A stretch of DNA of 64,000 nucleotides. Origin: Microdochium bolleyi. Lineage: Eukaryota > Ascomycota > Sordariomycetes > Xylariales > Microdochiaceae. Below are positions 22,181 to 35,347 of the stretch, piece by piece. Under the pieces are notes generated by a model, which was not told where the DNA came from, made no database searches, and saw only the letters and a list, made by a program, of their open reading frames with translations. The DNA lies in contig KQ964272.1 in NCBI GenBank assembly GCA_001566295.1, positions 124,001 through 188,000 of the forward strand, in the 5' to 3' direction. Position numbers and translations under genes: made by a program. How positions within the stretch are numbered: the stretch's first letter is position 1; the number at the start of each line of letters is the position of its first letter.

Positions 22181-23944
22181 TTAATGTCTCTCTCTCCTCC
22201 GGGGGGCGGCACGGATGATGTCGTCGACTCTCAGCAGAAGCTGTCACATGTGTCAGTCACGGGTCAGGCACATCAGTCACGATCAGGAATCATGGTACTC
22301 ACCTCTGCGGCCTCGCTGGCAGACGAGACGACCGCTTTCTTCAGCTTGTAGCTCTCGATAACACCGGTGTCGCGCATATCGACAATGCCACCACCAGGCG
22401 TCATCAGGTCAAGACCATATGTGGAGAGACCATCGTAGATGGCCTTGCGAAGTCTGGCGACAAGCTCGCTCGAGTCGAGACCGGCGTTGTCGGCAAGGAT
22501 TGTCGGCAGCTGGCGAAGAGCAGCGGCGAATGCAGAGACGGCGATCTGCTTCTTGCCTTCGACACGGGTGGCGGCAGCCTCAACGGCCTTGGCCATGACC
22601 ATCTCAGCACAACCTCCTCCCAGCGTTGTCCGAGGCTCCTTGACTGTCTGGGAAAGAACGGCCAGGGCATCGTGGAGAGACCGCTCGGCCTCGTCAAGGA
22701 GCTGGTCAGTGGCACCACGGAGCACGACCGTGCAAGCCTGGCCAGCGGCAACGCCCGAGAACTTGATCAGGGTGTCCTCGCCAATGATGACCTCCTCAAT
22801 AACATCGCACTGTCCGAGCTTGACCTGTTCTGGGTGGTCGAAGGTCGACGCGATCTCACCGCCAGTGACTAGCGCAAGGCGCTCGATGCCGTCGAAGTCG
22901 GCGTGCTCGATCGACATGATTCCGGCGTCGGTGAAAAGCTGCTCGGGCCAGTTGTAGATGAGTTGTCTGTTGATGAAGCAGTTGATACCGTGCGCCTTGA
23001 TTTTCTCAACCTTGGCCTTCATCTTGTCCTTCTCCGCTCTCTCGAGCTCGGCGAGCTTGCTTGTCGACCCGACCTTGACGCGAGCACCAAAGATCTTGAT
23101 CTTGTCGGTGTCCATAGATGTGTTGGCAACAAGGATCTTGGCCTTCTCGAGTCTCTTCGGCTGGTTGACACCAATCTTCTTGTCGAGAATGAAACCCTCG
23201 TCAAGGTAGGAGTCGCTGAGCTTGCCTCCAGCCTTCTTGATGATCTGGATGTGGCTGAGATCGGACGAGCCCTTCATACGGAGAACAGCATCGACGGCAA
23301 GCTTTGCGAAGAGGTCGCGGTCTTGCGACAAGACCTTGGAGCTCAGGGTTGTCCGCGCGATGGCGAGGAGGTCCTTCTTGAATGCTTCGGGGTCCTTGCT
23401 GTGGTCGACTGCGGATTGCTCGAGCGCGTCGAGCGCGGCACGGCTCGCTATCCGGTAACCCTCGATGATGGTCTGAGGGTGGATCTTGACGTTGACAAGC
23501 TTCTCGGCCTCACGCAGGAGCTCAGCAGCGAGGACGGTGACGGAAGTCGTGCCATCTCCAACCTCGTCGTCTTGAACCTTGGAGATGTTGACCAGGACCT
23601 TGGCCGCGGCGTTGTCGAGGGCAATCGATTTCAGAATGGTGGCACCGTCGTTCGTGACCATAATCTCAGCGGTAGAACTATGTGGAAACAAGAGGAGCTA
23701 TCAGCACGCCTGTTCTGGGAAAGTGACACAGGGGTTCCCGACTGTCGGTCTGGCGTAGCCTGGATTAGATTGGACACATGACATACGCGGACTGGAGGAT
23801 CTTGTCCATTCCCTTGGGACCGAGAGTGCTCTTGACGAGATCGCCGACGGCGATGGCACCGACGAAAGCGGTGAGACGGGCATTCTCACCCTTCTCCTCG
23901 GTGGTGCCCTCCTCGAAGATCTGGGTTGGGTTGAACGACTGCAT
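22181..23944 (-). CDS. CCT2: T-complex chaperonin subunit beta (CCT2/TCP-1 beta)
   Basis: Three exons, 23944-23787, 23677-22303 and 22240-22181, give 530 aa, the usual length of CCT beta. The N-terminus MQSFNPTQIFEEGTTEEKG and the ATPase signatures VKSTLGPKGMDKILQSA, MVTNDGATIL and DDEVGDGTTSV are intact. So are the apical/intermediate blocks (DLSHIQIIKKAGGKL) and the late ATP-binding GGGCAEM. The last exon adds LLLRVDDIIRAAPRR before TAA, which restores the conserved beta-subunit C-terminus. The protein is one of eight subunits of the cytosolic TRiC ring that folds actin, tubulin and WD40 proteins with ATP. No catalytic residue is missing. It is divergent from eIF3b. A tiny upstream exon cannot be excluded, but the start context at 23944 is adequate. 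Confidence 0.96.
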
Positions 23945-24880
23945 GGCACCTCTCGTTAGCAGTGGTCGTCGGGGAAAAGCTGCCGTCTTGGATGACGGCT
24001 AAGGGTGGTACTGACCATGATGGGCGACGGAACAATCTATCTTGGATGTCGTCGTCTTCGGGAGCCTGCGTCACTCGGGTATCGTGCTCGGCGTCGGACG
24101 GTGTCGAGGTCGGGTGGGATATCACCAGCAAGCTGCACTGCTATTGTTTGGCGTGCCTGCCCCTCCAGGAGGTGAGCTTAGTGGGGACCCCTACGGGGGT
24201 CTCTGTCCTGCCTGCCCAGACTGAGCCGCGCAGACAACTTTTTTCCAGGCACCGTTAAAGGGGGGTTGCTTATCGCGGCTTATCGTGTACAGCGCCAGCT
24301 GGCGTTGGCGCGGAAGCAGCTGTGCCTTGCTCGTGCTGGGAGCCTCGGATGACTCAGCTGTCTCTCTCAATCAATGAAGTGGACGGGCCTGGACGGGGAT
24401 GCTGCTCAAAGCCAACCAATCACCAAGCGAGAAGGCCCGCTTTTCTTTATCGCACACATTCTGAGGCGGCAGCGGGAAACTTGGGAAAATTGTCAAATGT
24501 TCCCACCATCGCTCGACGACGACGCCTCCGCTCACGCCCATCGAAGACGCCGCTGTCGCCCGCCCGCGTTGTGCTTGAACGCCGTACCGAACTCATTGCG
24601 CCAAACAAAACTCAGGTAGGTCGAACCAGAGATTTGACTGCGATCCGGGCCACCTCCGTCCAGAATCGCGACCTGGAAACTTCGTTCTTTGCAGCAAAAG
24701 GCGGGGCATTTTTCGTACACCCCCACACATGCCACCAGTCCGAGAATTCCCAGCGAGCCAGGCCAACCCCTCGGATGCGACCATCTATTCTCACCTTTCG
24801 ATTTGGACAGCATCTCTAATTCTCGTACAACAGGCCGCCGACAACCCACAGCGAATACAACACACCACCGACCACCCAGC
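23945..24880. promoter_or_regulatory. Divergent promoter shared by CCT2 and eIF3b
   Basis: A 936-bp spacer between two housekeeping genes read away from each other. The eIF3b side carries a CAAC-rich leader (about 24830-24880) typical of highly expressed fungal genes. Its reading frame is open upstream to 24689 but has no ATG, so it is treated as leader. I could not assign specific factor sites. Confidence 0.6.
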
Positions 24881-27165
24881 ATGGCGCCGTCTTTTGATAC
24901 TCTGCGCGACGCAGAGGTCGATGAAGATGACTACGATGAGGATGAGATCGACACCTCTGACCTCCGCGAGAAGTACGAGGTCCAGCTCGAGCAAGGCTAC
25001 GATGCCTTCGTCGTCATCGACGGCCTTCCCGAGGTCAACGAGGATCAGAAGCCCAAGCTTGTCAAGTTCCTCCTCAAGAAGCTCAACTCGGTCGGCCGGA
25101 CACGGGAGGAACTCATCTTCATGCCCATGGGCGAGGACGGCAAGTCCCTGCGCTTTGCCTTTGTCGAATACAGCTCGCCTGCCGAGGCTGCCGCCGCAGT
25201 CCGGGGTCTCGACCAGACTCCTCTCGACAAGAAGCACACGCTGCGTGTCAACAAGATGACCGACGTCGACCGCTACGGTCGCGAGGGCAAGGTCAACGAT
25301 GAATACGTCCCGCCTGTTATCGAGGAATTCAAGGAACAGGAGCACTTGCGGTCTTTCCTTGCCGACCCTAGCGGCCGTGGCCGTGACCAGTTCGCCATGT
25401 ACAGGGGCGAGTCAGTCGGTGTCTTCTGGAACAACGAGAAGGAGGCCCCCGAGAACATTGTCGACAGACAACACTGGACAGAGAGCTTCGTGCAGTGGTC
25501 GCCTCTAGGCACTTACATGGTCTCGGTGCATGCCCAGGGTGTTCAGCTTTGGGGCGGTGCCTCATGGTCTCGCCAGAAGAGATTCGCCCACTCCTTCGTC
25601 AACATGCTCGAGTTCTCACCCAACGAGAAGTACGTCGTCACATGGTCGAACCGCCCGATCTCGGTTCCTGATGAGGGCCACCCCCAGCTCTCCGCATACG
25701 ACGATGGCAAGAACTACGTCATCTGGGATATGGAGACCGGCAAGCCTCTTCGTTCCTTCGCCAATGCTGACATCCCCGATCCTACCGACCCTGACGCCCC
25801 CAAGCTCGGACCCAAGTCGCCGTGGCCAGCTTTCAAGTGGTCTGCGGACGACAAGTACGTCGCCCGTCTGAACCACGGCCAGTCCATCTCCGTCTACGAG
25901 CTGCCCAAGATGAACCTTCTTGACAAGACGACAATCAAGATGGACGGTGTTGTCGATTTCGAGTGGGCTCCCGCCACTGTCCAAAGAGATGGTGTCAAGG
26001 AGTACGAGCAGCTTTTCTGCTTCTGGACGCCCGAGATGGGAAGCAACCCCGCACGAGTCGCTCTCATGAGCATTCCCTCAAAGCAGGTTGTTCGTTCCCT
26101 CAACCTGTTCAGCGTGACAGACGCGAAGCTGCACTGGCAATCGGATGCCAGCTACCTTGCCGTCAAGGTCGACAGGCATTCCAAGTCTAAGAAGTCTCTT
26201 GCCACCACATTGGAGATCTTCCGTGTCAAGGAGAAGGGTGTGCCGGTGGAGGTGGTCGACACCATCAAGGACACAGTCATTAACTTTGCCTGGGAGCCCA
26301 AGGGTGATCGTTTCGCCCTCATCTCCACCACTGAGCCGGTCGGCGCGACTGCTGTCCCTCCCAAGACTGCTGTCTCCTTCTTCTGCCCGGAGAAGTCGAA
26401 GGGCTCGACTATTGGCAACTTCAAACACCTCAGGACACTTGACAAGAAGAACAGCAACTCAATCTACTGGTCGCCTAAGGGCCGCTTCGTCGTTATTGCG
26501 ACCATCGCCAACACACAAAGCTCAGATCTCGACTTCTTCGATCTCGACTTCGAGGGCGAGAAGCCCGAGGGCGAGAAGGACCTCACAGCCTGCCTGCAGC
26601 TCCTGAACACAGCCGACCACTACGGCATCACAGATCTCCAGTGGGATCCCTCAGGTCGCTTTGTCGCCTCTTGGGCGTCGGCGTGGAAGCACTCGGTAGG
26701 TTTCAACCCGCAAGCTAGTTGAATGGACCTTCTAGACTAACACTGCATCAGATGGAAAACGGATACCACTTGTACGACTTCCGCGGCGAGCAGCTTCGCG
26801 AGGAGCTTGTCGAGAAGTTCAAGCAGTGGCTGTGGCGCCCTCGCCCCGCCACGCTGCTGACCAAAGACGAGCAGAAGCAGGTCCGCAAGAACCTGCGTGA
26901 GTACTCCAAGGTGTTCGAGCAGGAGGACGCGGAGCGTGGTGCGTCCGCCGACTTGGCCGTTGTGGAGGAGAGGAGACGCATCCTCGACGAGTGGCTTGCG
27001 TGGCGCTCGTCGGTCGAGGAGGAGCTCAGGGAGGACCGTCTCGAGCTTGGCCTCCCCGAGGACCCGGCCGACGAGGCTACCAAGACCCCCGACGAAGGCG
27101 AGGCGCAGGTCATCGAAGAGCTTGTGGAGGAGGTCCTGGAGGAGACGGAGGAGATCGTCGCGTGA
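24881..27165 (+). CDS. PRT1: Eukaryotic translation initiation factor 3 subunit B
   Basis: Two exons, 24881-26695 and 26752-27165, give 742 aa. After an acidic N-terminus (DEDDYDEDEIDTSD) residues about 40-125 form the RRM: AFVVIDGLPEV is RNP2-like and RFAFVEYSSPAEAAAAV is RNP1-like. It is followed by the long WD40-type propeller with conserved blocks such as WTESFVQWSPLGTYM, WGGASWSRQKRFAH and the TP-VNFAWEP type repeat (VINFAWEPKGDRFAL). The C-terminal helical part (LREELVEKFKQWLWRPRP) is rich in Glu and binds partner subunits. eIF3b is the scaffold of eIF3 on the small ribosomal subunit, contacting eIF3a, g and i. The intron (56 nt) sits late and joins KHS to MENGYHLYDF in phase. Length and motifs fit closely. 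Confidence 0.96.
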
Positions 27166-30100
27166 TTTCACCGCCAAGAACTTTTGTCATAGGCGAGAAA
27201 GATACTCATTGGGGTCAGGCGGCTTGTGGGGAAGCAAAAGGGGAAGACAAACCGACGAAGATGGCGTTATACGTGCAAAAGGCAGCAACAAAATGGGGAT
27301 GCCTGGGTTGTCACTTGACTCTCGGATAGGTCGCATCATGAGCACAAAATCTCTTGTGTCATTTTAGACTGCTGCAGCATTATCTCGGTTTAGCATCAAA
27401 AGAAATGACTTTCTACGATTTAATCAGATGAATCGTTCTTCACGCAATAACCCGTGACAAACTCCGATTTCATGAGTTCTCGACGTTGTTCTTGCAATGA
27501 TGTAGTGGAAATTGAGAAATCACGGCATAGATGAAAAGTCATGACGGTCAGATGCGATCCAGCTGCTGCGACTTGTGTCCTCTATCCCCCATCTGCACGC
27601 CACACATACGTATCGGGTGGGACGTGGTTACGAGGATGCACAGCGAGAGCTGAACAGTTGATCTGACGTGCAAAGCGGGCCTAGAGCCACCGATTATCTC
27701 GGACGCCGCTGGAGGATGCGTCGTGCGCGCTTGTCCTACACAACAAGCGCCGACCGATTCGTCTCCCACGCCACACGAACACAATTAGTAGCAGACACAC
27801 GCTTTAGCCGCCGCTGCGCTGCGAAACATCCTCAGAAATGAAGAGCTACTTTCCAGTGCACGCAGCTGGTGGGCGACCACCCTGAGACTAATAGGGCCGC
27901 CGCAGGAGCCGGCCGCCGGCCGCCTGCTCGATGTTGAGTGAGGAGGGGTGGTCTTCATCTCTGGCCTGCCTGACCCCAATCCCAAGGTCCGTCAGCCCGA
28001 ATCAGTCTCGCCGTGTGCCGCCGAGGCGAAACAAGGACGGGCGGCTCGCTTTTCGACGAACACCCCCTGGCAGTTACTTTGCAACAGCTTGTTGATGGAA
28101 ACCGCAAGCTCGGGCCGCAGCTTGTTTGGGAGCCGACAGCTGCCAGTAGATGGATTGGTACTTACTAGGCCTTTTTCCTTCGCGAGGCTTGGTTTTCAGA
28201 CGCTTAACTTTCGTGAAATGTTTGGGATCAGCTAGGACCCGGGTTTTCTCAACGAAGGACCAGATTTTTCCATATAACGGCATGAGATGACAGTACGTCC
28301 ATGTAAAGTACGCAATCGTAAGTAGTCCTGCGAGCAGTGGTGTGATATGCGAACCCCCACATCTCGATCGCGCACGCATTCACTTCACCAGGTCAAGTCC
28401 ACCCACGACTTTCCCCCGAGTGCCGTGTGATCCACGCAGCGAGACCATTGAGCCAGGCCCTCTATCTTAGGCATAGATCTCTAACCCAGCCTCTTGAGGC
28501 CTGACAACTTGGCGTCGTTGAGTCATTTTGTGCAGGCAAATGCGCCTGGCCACACATGACCACGATCGTGTTTGTGGTTTTCCCACCCCGGCGACACATG
28601 GGAATTTCGGGGGTATATGCTGCCTAACAGAAGTAGCCTCACGCTTTACACTCGACATTGGTTATGCAGGTCGGCTCGATCTCCGAAGGCAGAGAAAGAC
28701 AATAAGCCAATCCGCTGGTTTGATAAACTCGCGGGACGCTAGCCAGATGAACAGAGTTTCAACGAAAGGCAGATTTGGAAGAAAACCCACGCCACACCTC
28801 ATGCAAGCTCTCCAACGGAGTTTGTTCACCCCAGCCTCGTGGCTAATAGGTGCCATCGGAGACGTCCTAAGTGCTGTACTTGTGCCACGACAATGGCGCA
28901 AGCGAGCGGGGATCATGGGAACTTCGAGGCGTTGTGTCAGCCGCGCAAACCTCGGTGCTCCCCAACCTCCGCGATGCCGCAAATCGGATGACGTTGGAAA
29001 CTCAAACCACAAAGGTTGCACGCATAAGACTTGCGAGACTATATGCTGGCTGGAGCTGATATCAAGCCACAACGTATACGCGAACCTTCCATTCCGTTAG
29101 GATCCTTGAGTTTTCACCAACATAATGATTGTCTTCAAGGAGGCTTGGGTTCCCGGGGAAATCCGCAGCCGATACCTGTTGGTGCTGCTGACTTGAGCAC
29201 ATTGGCGAAGTGAAGCCCAGGCCGACGGAATTGCCGGATGCTACCCCACCAGCATAAAAGCTATTGATCTTCGCCGACGCGTCGCTGCCTTGCATGAGAT
29301 TCGTGCAGATAACGACAACTTGCACCAAGGACGGTGATTTCGCTTGTGCTATGTGCAGGTTGCTGTACAGTGCAAAACCTGCTTTGGCCAAGCACCGAGA
29401 CGCCAGGAATGGAGACCAATTTCCGCGCTTGCATGGTTGTCCGCAGGGCCACGCGATTGGCTGCCCTTGGAACCCCTCGTGCTCCAGCAAGGTCCATGAC
29501 GAGCACCTGTCATGGTCGAGGGCAGCAATGGCTGTCTGGCAGATGCTTGCATGGCAAATCCATTGGCAGGATTTTCCCAAGGGTAGGTCATCAACGGTGA
29601 TGAGGGTTTGCGGTCTGGTGACTTCGGACAGCAAGCACTGTGGTCAACCACACGTTGAGACAGCAGGCATCGCGCAAGCCTTCTCTCCGCAGACTCGGTA
29701 CACAATGGAGCCCGGCGGTCTAGACGTCGGGCATCGTGGATCCGGTGTGCTGGTTGAAGAATCCTTGTCCCTCATCCTGCCAGCAGGAGGAGTTGTCCTC
29801 TGTTACAAGCAATTGCCGGTCTAGTCCATGGCTGCGGATCCAGTACTGTACCTACTGGTACTTTGAACATGGAGGACCGCAAAGTGAAGAAGAACGCACG
29901 ATTACGACGCCCGTGGGCTAGGCACGTAAGTGGCTTTCGAGGGCTTGGCGGCTCAAGTGGGATTTCCTGCCCTGGTGAAAGAATGGGGGCCTCCCAGGTG
30001 CCGACCTTGTAGCGTGGCACTGCCAACAGGCCTTTCCTACGGAGAAGATTTCGCGCGAGGAACCAGCCGGTTGGCCAATGCCTTGATTACCCCCGTTGTC

Positions 30101-31645
30101 AGTGCCAGGCCGGCTGCATGCCAAGTCGACACATGTCGGTGTGAGGTCTGACAACGCGTCCAGCGCCTTATCGCTGACGTGATTGTACATACAGTACTCC
30201 GTACGTGGGAGAGCGGTTCGTCTGTTGTTGTCGTTGCTCTCTTCAGAGTCGTCTCCGCAGTCTGCCAAGGATTGCTTGTGTGAAGCTGAGACGGACGAGG
30301 CGCGCGGGGACGCTGCGAGACCATCTGATGCTGGCGGCCGTTGCGGGACAGAGTTCGGCAGGCTCTAGCAGCGAGAGCGGCTCCGTGCTGGCCGTTTCGA
30401 AAGTTTCAGCTATCTACCTCAAGGGGTGGGGTGGGGTTCAGGGCGGTGCATTGTGTCGTAGTAATGTGAAGGCTCTGAAGGGCGAAGGTCGAAAGTTGGA
30501 CGATATCTGCTAGAGACACTCCGCCCGAGCGGGGCCTCAATTCAGGGGCAGGCGAATGGGAAGGCGCGAGCGGGCTGGCGGGGCCTGATGGTCACTATGC
30601 GCACGCCGCACGCACGCAATCTCGATTGGCTGGCGATCCCTTCCTCCTCCTCCTCCTCCCTCTCTGGCGCCGCCCTCCCTTCCACCTTGCGTGGTGGTGC
30701 CTGGCAGCGCACAATGCAGCAACAGCACACCAGGCGGACGAGGAGGTACCCCGTCATCATCATCAATCCATCATGACCCACGCGCATGCAAGCCGGTTTT
30801 TCCTCCCTCTCCCATCCTTGCCGCTCATGCCTCCCCAAGATTAGACGGGCCTCTCTTTAAGCTTCCTGGGGGAGCATCGCCCGAATTCTCCAGACTGTGC
30901 CGATTGTGTGCGCCGTCACGGCCCTCTATTCCTTCATTCTTGATTATCCCAGACCTTCGCTCATTGTCTCTGCCTCCAGGGTCTCTCGCCCCAGCACTTC
31001 TTCACGCTCTCTCGCCCGCTTACATTCCCGACGATTCTCTCGCTCTCCTTGGCTTGGCCTTTCGACCAACAACACTGTACAACCTAATCTCGTCTGTATA
31101 CCTACGATAATCACTACCTCCCGGTCCCCATACACGCCGGCAGTCGACTTCTGATCGAAACGTCTGATCCCCGAAACGCTTCCGAGAGCTCCTGATCTGC
31201 ATCTGCAGGGTCCTCGAGCCGCTCTTTCTTTGCGACGCTGTCCTGCAAGTCGGCCTGTGAGACCACGCGCACCGCTTTCCAGGGTCTGCGGCTACTAGGA
31301 TCGTGAGACACTTCGCAGCCTTGCCGACGAAACCCCCAGTGTCGGTCACCACGCGTCCAGCAGCACAGCAGCACAACATCACGAACCCGCACTTCAGCGT
31401 CGAGTGCTGCGTTGTTGCGAACCTCATCTGGCTGGCACACCTCAGACATTCCACAGCAAAAACCAGCATTTCCATAGGAGCCGCCAGGAGTGCTCCATCA
31501 CCGACCGCTGGATCATCGTGCTTGGCTTACTGTCTGAGCGTTCTCACCAACGTAAGCACAACAAACAAGGGCCCACGCCCGAGAGTCTCCGTCTACGAAC
31601 GTCCCCAACTTCGAATACCATAATCGAAGCCCGTATCATGCGATC
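27166..31645. other. Long stretch without a confident gene
   Basis: About 4.5 kb between eIF3b and the TBC-domain gene. Overlapping frames on opposite strands around 28.5-29.8 kb reach 180-190 codons, but none has a domain, signal or splice-consistent partner, and they contradict one another. The last kilobase (about 30.6-31.64 kb) is rich in CCTC/CTCTC tracts and probably is the promoter and long leader of the TBC-domain gene. The stretch at 27166-27540 is AT-rich and includes the eIF3b 3' end. Confidence 0.5.
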
Positions 31646-33930
31646 ATGAGCACTTGCGTAGCAACATACGAAGGGGCCGATCTTTCCGTCCCAAGCCCTG
31701 GTTCACCGCCTGGCATGTCTTCTTCCAAGACCTCAGCTGCGTCCTCGGTGCAGTCTTTCACATCCGACGACGACAACAGTGTCTTGGCCGATGGAGCCCA
31801 CTTTGAGGAGATCGGACTCGACGACGACACCATCACGCTAGGCTCTGCGTACAGCCGTGAGCTGCCATTCTCGAAAGCGAACTCGCCGCCTCGCTCGTAC
31901 CCTTCGTCATTTGCCTCCGAAGTCCGGGGCCAGGCTCACAGAAACAACTCTTACAAACATACGGCTCATGCGCAAACACGAGAGCTTGTAAGGCCACGGT
32001 CGCAGCGCGACATCACCGCGACTGCCAGGAATCGCCCGGCATTTGCACCCATCCAGACCCATTTCCGCGATACCAGTACCCACGGCTTGACAGGAGGGAT
32101 TGGTCCTGAGCTTTTCAGGGGCCCGAATGCCAACCGCGGACTCGCCATAAGATCTTCGAGCTTGAGTGCTCATCATCGCCGGCGTGAGCCTAGTCCTAGT
32201 GTAGCCCCCCGATCTGTGAGCCCAGCGGATCCCAAATCGCAGGCCCCGACGCGGCGGAGGAGCTGGCAGCCTCAGCAGGACCGAAAGTCGCCCGAAGAGC
32301 TCGAGAGAGAGTGCGACGAAGATGACGACGACAATATCCCCGAAGGATTCATACTGGACAATGTGCCGTTGTCTCCGCGCCCTCAGCTGGAGCGAGCATC
32401 GAGCCGTGCGAGCTCAACCGGCCCTTCCCCACAACGATCACCCGAGCGGTCGTCTAAGACAAGAGTTCGCAGTGTTGGCAACGGAACCCCGGCGGTCGCT
32501 GCCGCAAGCGGCTCACTGCGCTCGCCTTCGTGGAAGTCAGACATCTCCGTGAGCAGCTCGATATCTGGCAGCTCATCGGTTGGACAGGGCCGTGCCAAGA
32601 GCTGGTCGGCCGCTGTGTCTTATCTCAACAATGATGCAAAGTCTCTGACAGACAAACTCGAAGAATATGCAGATGAGCTGGCGGGCAAGTCGTCCGGCGC
32701 TTACCCGACAAAAATCGGCCCTAAACCACGAGTCAAGTCAGCTCTGGCAGAACTCCCTCCGCTCCGGCGGAGTAACATAATGATCGACCCCCTGCCGATT
32801 TCAAAAGAAAAAGAAGCAGTCCTGTCACGCACAAGGCCGTCGTGGCTTCCTCCCAAAGATCCGGCTGAGGAGAAGAAGCACATTAAGGAGTACCAGAAGC
32901 TGATGGCAATTAGTCTCGGAGCCGACAAGAAGCGTGAAGCTGCGCGCAAACAGAAGGAGGAGAAGAAAGAAAACGCAGCCAACGAGCTCATTCACATCTG
33001 GGAGACAAACGTACTGGGCAGGTGGGACGTGGCCATACGCGAGCGGCCGACACGCGAGCTCTGGTGGAAGGGCATTGCCCCTCGGTGCAGAGGCACGGTC
33101 TGGACTCGCGCAATTGGCAACGAGCTGAGCCTGTCGGAATCTTCCTACGAGGCTGCTCTGGCTCGGGCACGTGAAGTCGAACAACGAGTTTCGGCTGGCA
33201 AGGCATCAGTAGAAGACGAGCGCCGATCAACTTGGTTTGCGCGCATCCGGGCCGACGTGGAAAACAAGACCTGGATCGGCCTCAGAATCTTCCAGCGGAG
33301 CGGACCGTTGCATGAGAGCCTGGTCGACGTTCTCCGAGCATATGCCATGTATCGCAGCGACATTGGGTACTTGGATGGCTGTAGCGTAAGTACATCGGCT
33401 GAACACATGCCTCGCAAGAAGATGGAAGCGCTAACTCTGCTCTTCAGGCTGTTGCGGCAATCCTCTTGCTGAACCTCCCTACACCCGCTGCGGCCTTTAT
33501 TGCCTTGGCAAACATGCTCAATCGGCCGATCCCACTGTCGTTCCAAGCTTCGGACGCTGGAGCGAAGTCGACCGCCTATAATCTTGTTCTCGAGACAATC
33601 TCGAAGAAGGCGCCACAGCTCCACCAGCATCTCACGAACCGCGAACTAAACCTGGACGCCGAGCATTACTTGGCCGACATGTTTACGACCCTTTTTACCC
33701 AACACCTCAGCCTCGACGAGTGCACACGTCTCTGGGACGTCTTGACCTTTGAGGGCGATGTCGTACTGGTAAGGGCCGCTGTTGCTCTTCTCCTCGAGAA
33801 GGAGACTGCCCTTCTTCGCTGCTCCACCCCCGAAGAGCTCTGCAAGGCACTATCCGAACGCATTATCATTTCCGAGAAAGGGCACGACGACGAATGGATG
33901 GCCCGCGTCCGCGACGCCGGTAAATCATGA
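31646..33930 (+). CDS. TBC domain protein related to TBC1D12/TBC1D14, catalytic fingers apparently lost
   Basis: Two exons, 31646-33385 and 33448-33930, give 740 aa. The first 430 residues are Ser/Arg/Pro-rich and disordered (for example SSVQSFTSDDDNSV). A charged helix (KKREAARKQKEEKKENAANEL) leads into the TBC domain at about 450-720. It opens with RELWWKGIAPRCRGTVWTRA and IGNELSLSESSYEAAL, closely like human TBC1D12/14, then VDVLRAYAMYRSDIGYLDG and AVAAILLLNLPTPAAAFIAL. Canonical Rab-GAPs use an Arg in IxxDxxR and a Gln in YxQ. Here the corresponding sites read IRADVENKTW and GYLDG, lacking both. The intron sits inside the YxQ region with a clear GTAAGT donor. The protein is therefore likely to bind Rab rather than stimulate GTP hydrolysis, or to use other residues. 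Relatives act in recycling endosome and autophagy traffic. Confidence 0.85.
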
Positions 33931-35347
33931 ACGACCAAAATTATCAAGAAACCCTTTTGTGGTTATCTTATAATCAGATCTACCCTGGTTAATGTCTTAT
34001 TTCTTATTATTTACACATATCAAGCGTTGGTCAACCCTTCGACCGGCTGGTCTAGTGCAGATAAGGCCGAGTTCGACGAGGTGCCAAAACGACAGGATCG
34101 ACTTGACGGCAGAGGTTCTTTTGTTCTTTCTCCTTTTTCTCTCTTTCTCGCGACATTTGGGAAATGGTCAGCCACCTGCCGTATCATAGAGGCTTGTGTG
34201 GGAAGAATTGTAGATACACTGAGAAGAACTGGCTTGGGTCCAGAAGAATGCCATATAGGACGTTTCCCCCCTACGCAAGCCACCCATATCGCTCTCACTT
34301 GTGACCAGATGCACATACACGCCCGTGTGACGACCGACCTCATTCGAATCAGTACATTGTGCGCACGAGATGTGCGCAATCCTCGCCTCCTCCCCTGGGC
34401 GCCCGGGCGTGCGACTCTGGGATGCGACACGTCACGATACTCCGAGCAGCCAGCCAGCCATTCACTATCCACATTCGCACGGCCGCCTGGGTCCAGCTGA
34501 ATATTGCAGGTGGAGGTCTTGGGAGGCAGCCGAACATGAATACATGAGGCATGCGCTCTGGAGGCGGAGACGCCCCTCTCCTCGCTTGCTGCTGCTGCTA
34601 TTGCTGTTCGGAGGCTGGGTCGGGGAGACGTCGAGTTTGTCGAATTCTGCAAGCCACAGACGGGACTCGTGCAGGGCAGCGGCGTGAGGCAGTGCATATC
34701 GGCAACTTGAGTAGAGGTATAGCTGGCGACTGCACATGTTCACATCCGCGCGAGATCTCCTCGGACACGCCGAACATCCAATCAAGTCAATTCCACGGCA
34801 CAGTTCGGGTCCAAATTCGCCGATCAGACAGGTACGCTCGTCGTGCATTTTCCCAACATAGTCTAGGGTTGGTCTTCATTAGGGATAACTCAAGGAGGAT
34901 GTCCGCATTTTGGCAATCTGTGCAGCGCAGATCGAGGCCTTTTGGTGACTACATAGCGCACCTTGCCTTCAGGTACTTTTATGAAGATTGACAGGCTCAT
35001 AGGGAATTGAATAGCTGTGGGAAGTTGGTTGCACGACCGCAGCCGCCCGGGGAGTGGTGGGCTCATCCCTCCTGTCGATGGATGGAGCTCTGGCCAATCC
35101 CAGCCTCCACGGCGGCTGGCCGAATAGCGTGCGACGCCACGATTGAAACTGCTGCCAAACCTTTGCAAGGTTCGCTAAGGCGTCGAGCTTGCCGGGCTCC
35201 CGCCTGCCAGACGTCGACGGGCCTAGCAAAGTGTGTCTTAGGTTCCCGGCAGGTCAGAGGACGAGACATTAACTTCGCGACCAGCCGCACAGGAAGGACG
35301 GGAGATCTGTCAATTTGGGCCGGCCCAGCCGCAGCCATTATCCGGCT

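Noticed and set aside
22903..23781. 292-codon antisense frame opposite CCT2
   Set aside because: Mirror of the conserved chaperonin frame.
24689..24880. Open in-frame extension of eIF3b upstream of the ATG
   Set aside because: It begins only at TTG, has no ATG, and is Pro/Thr/His-rich leader sequence; the ATG at 24881 gives the normal family start.
28528..29824. Overlapping frames of 186-190 codons on both strands
   Set aside because: They contradict one another, lack motifs and splice-consistent extensions; listed only as a gene-poor block.
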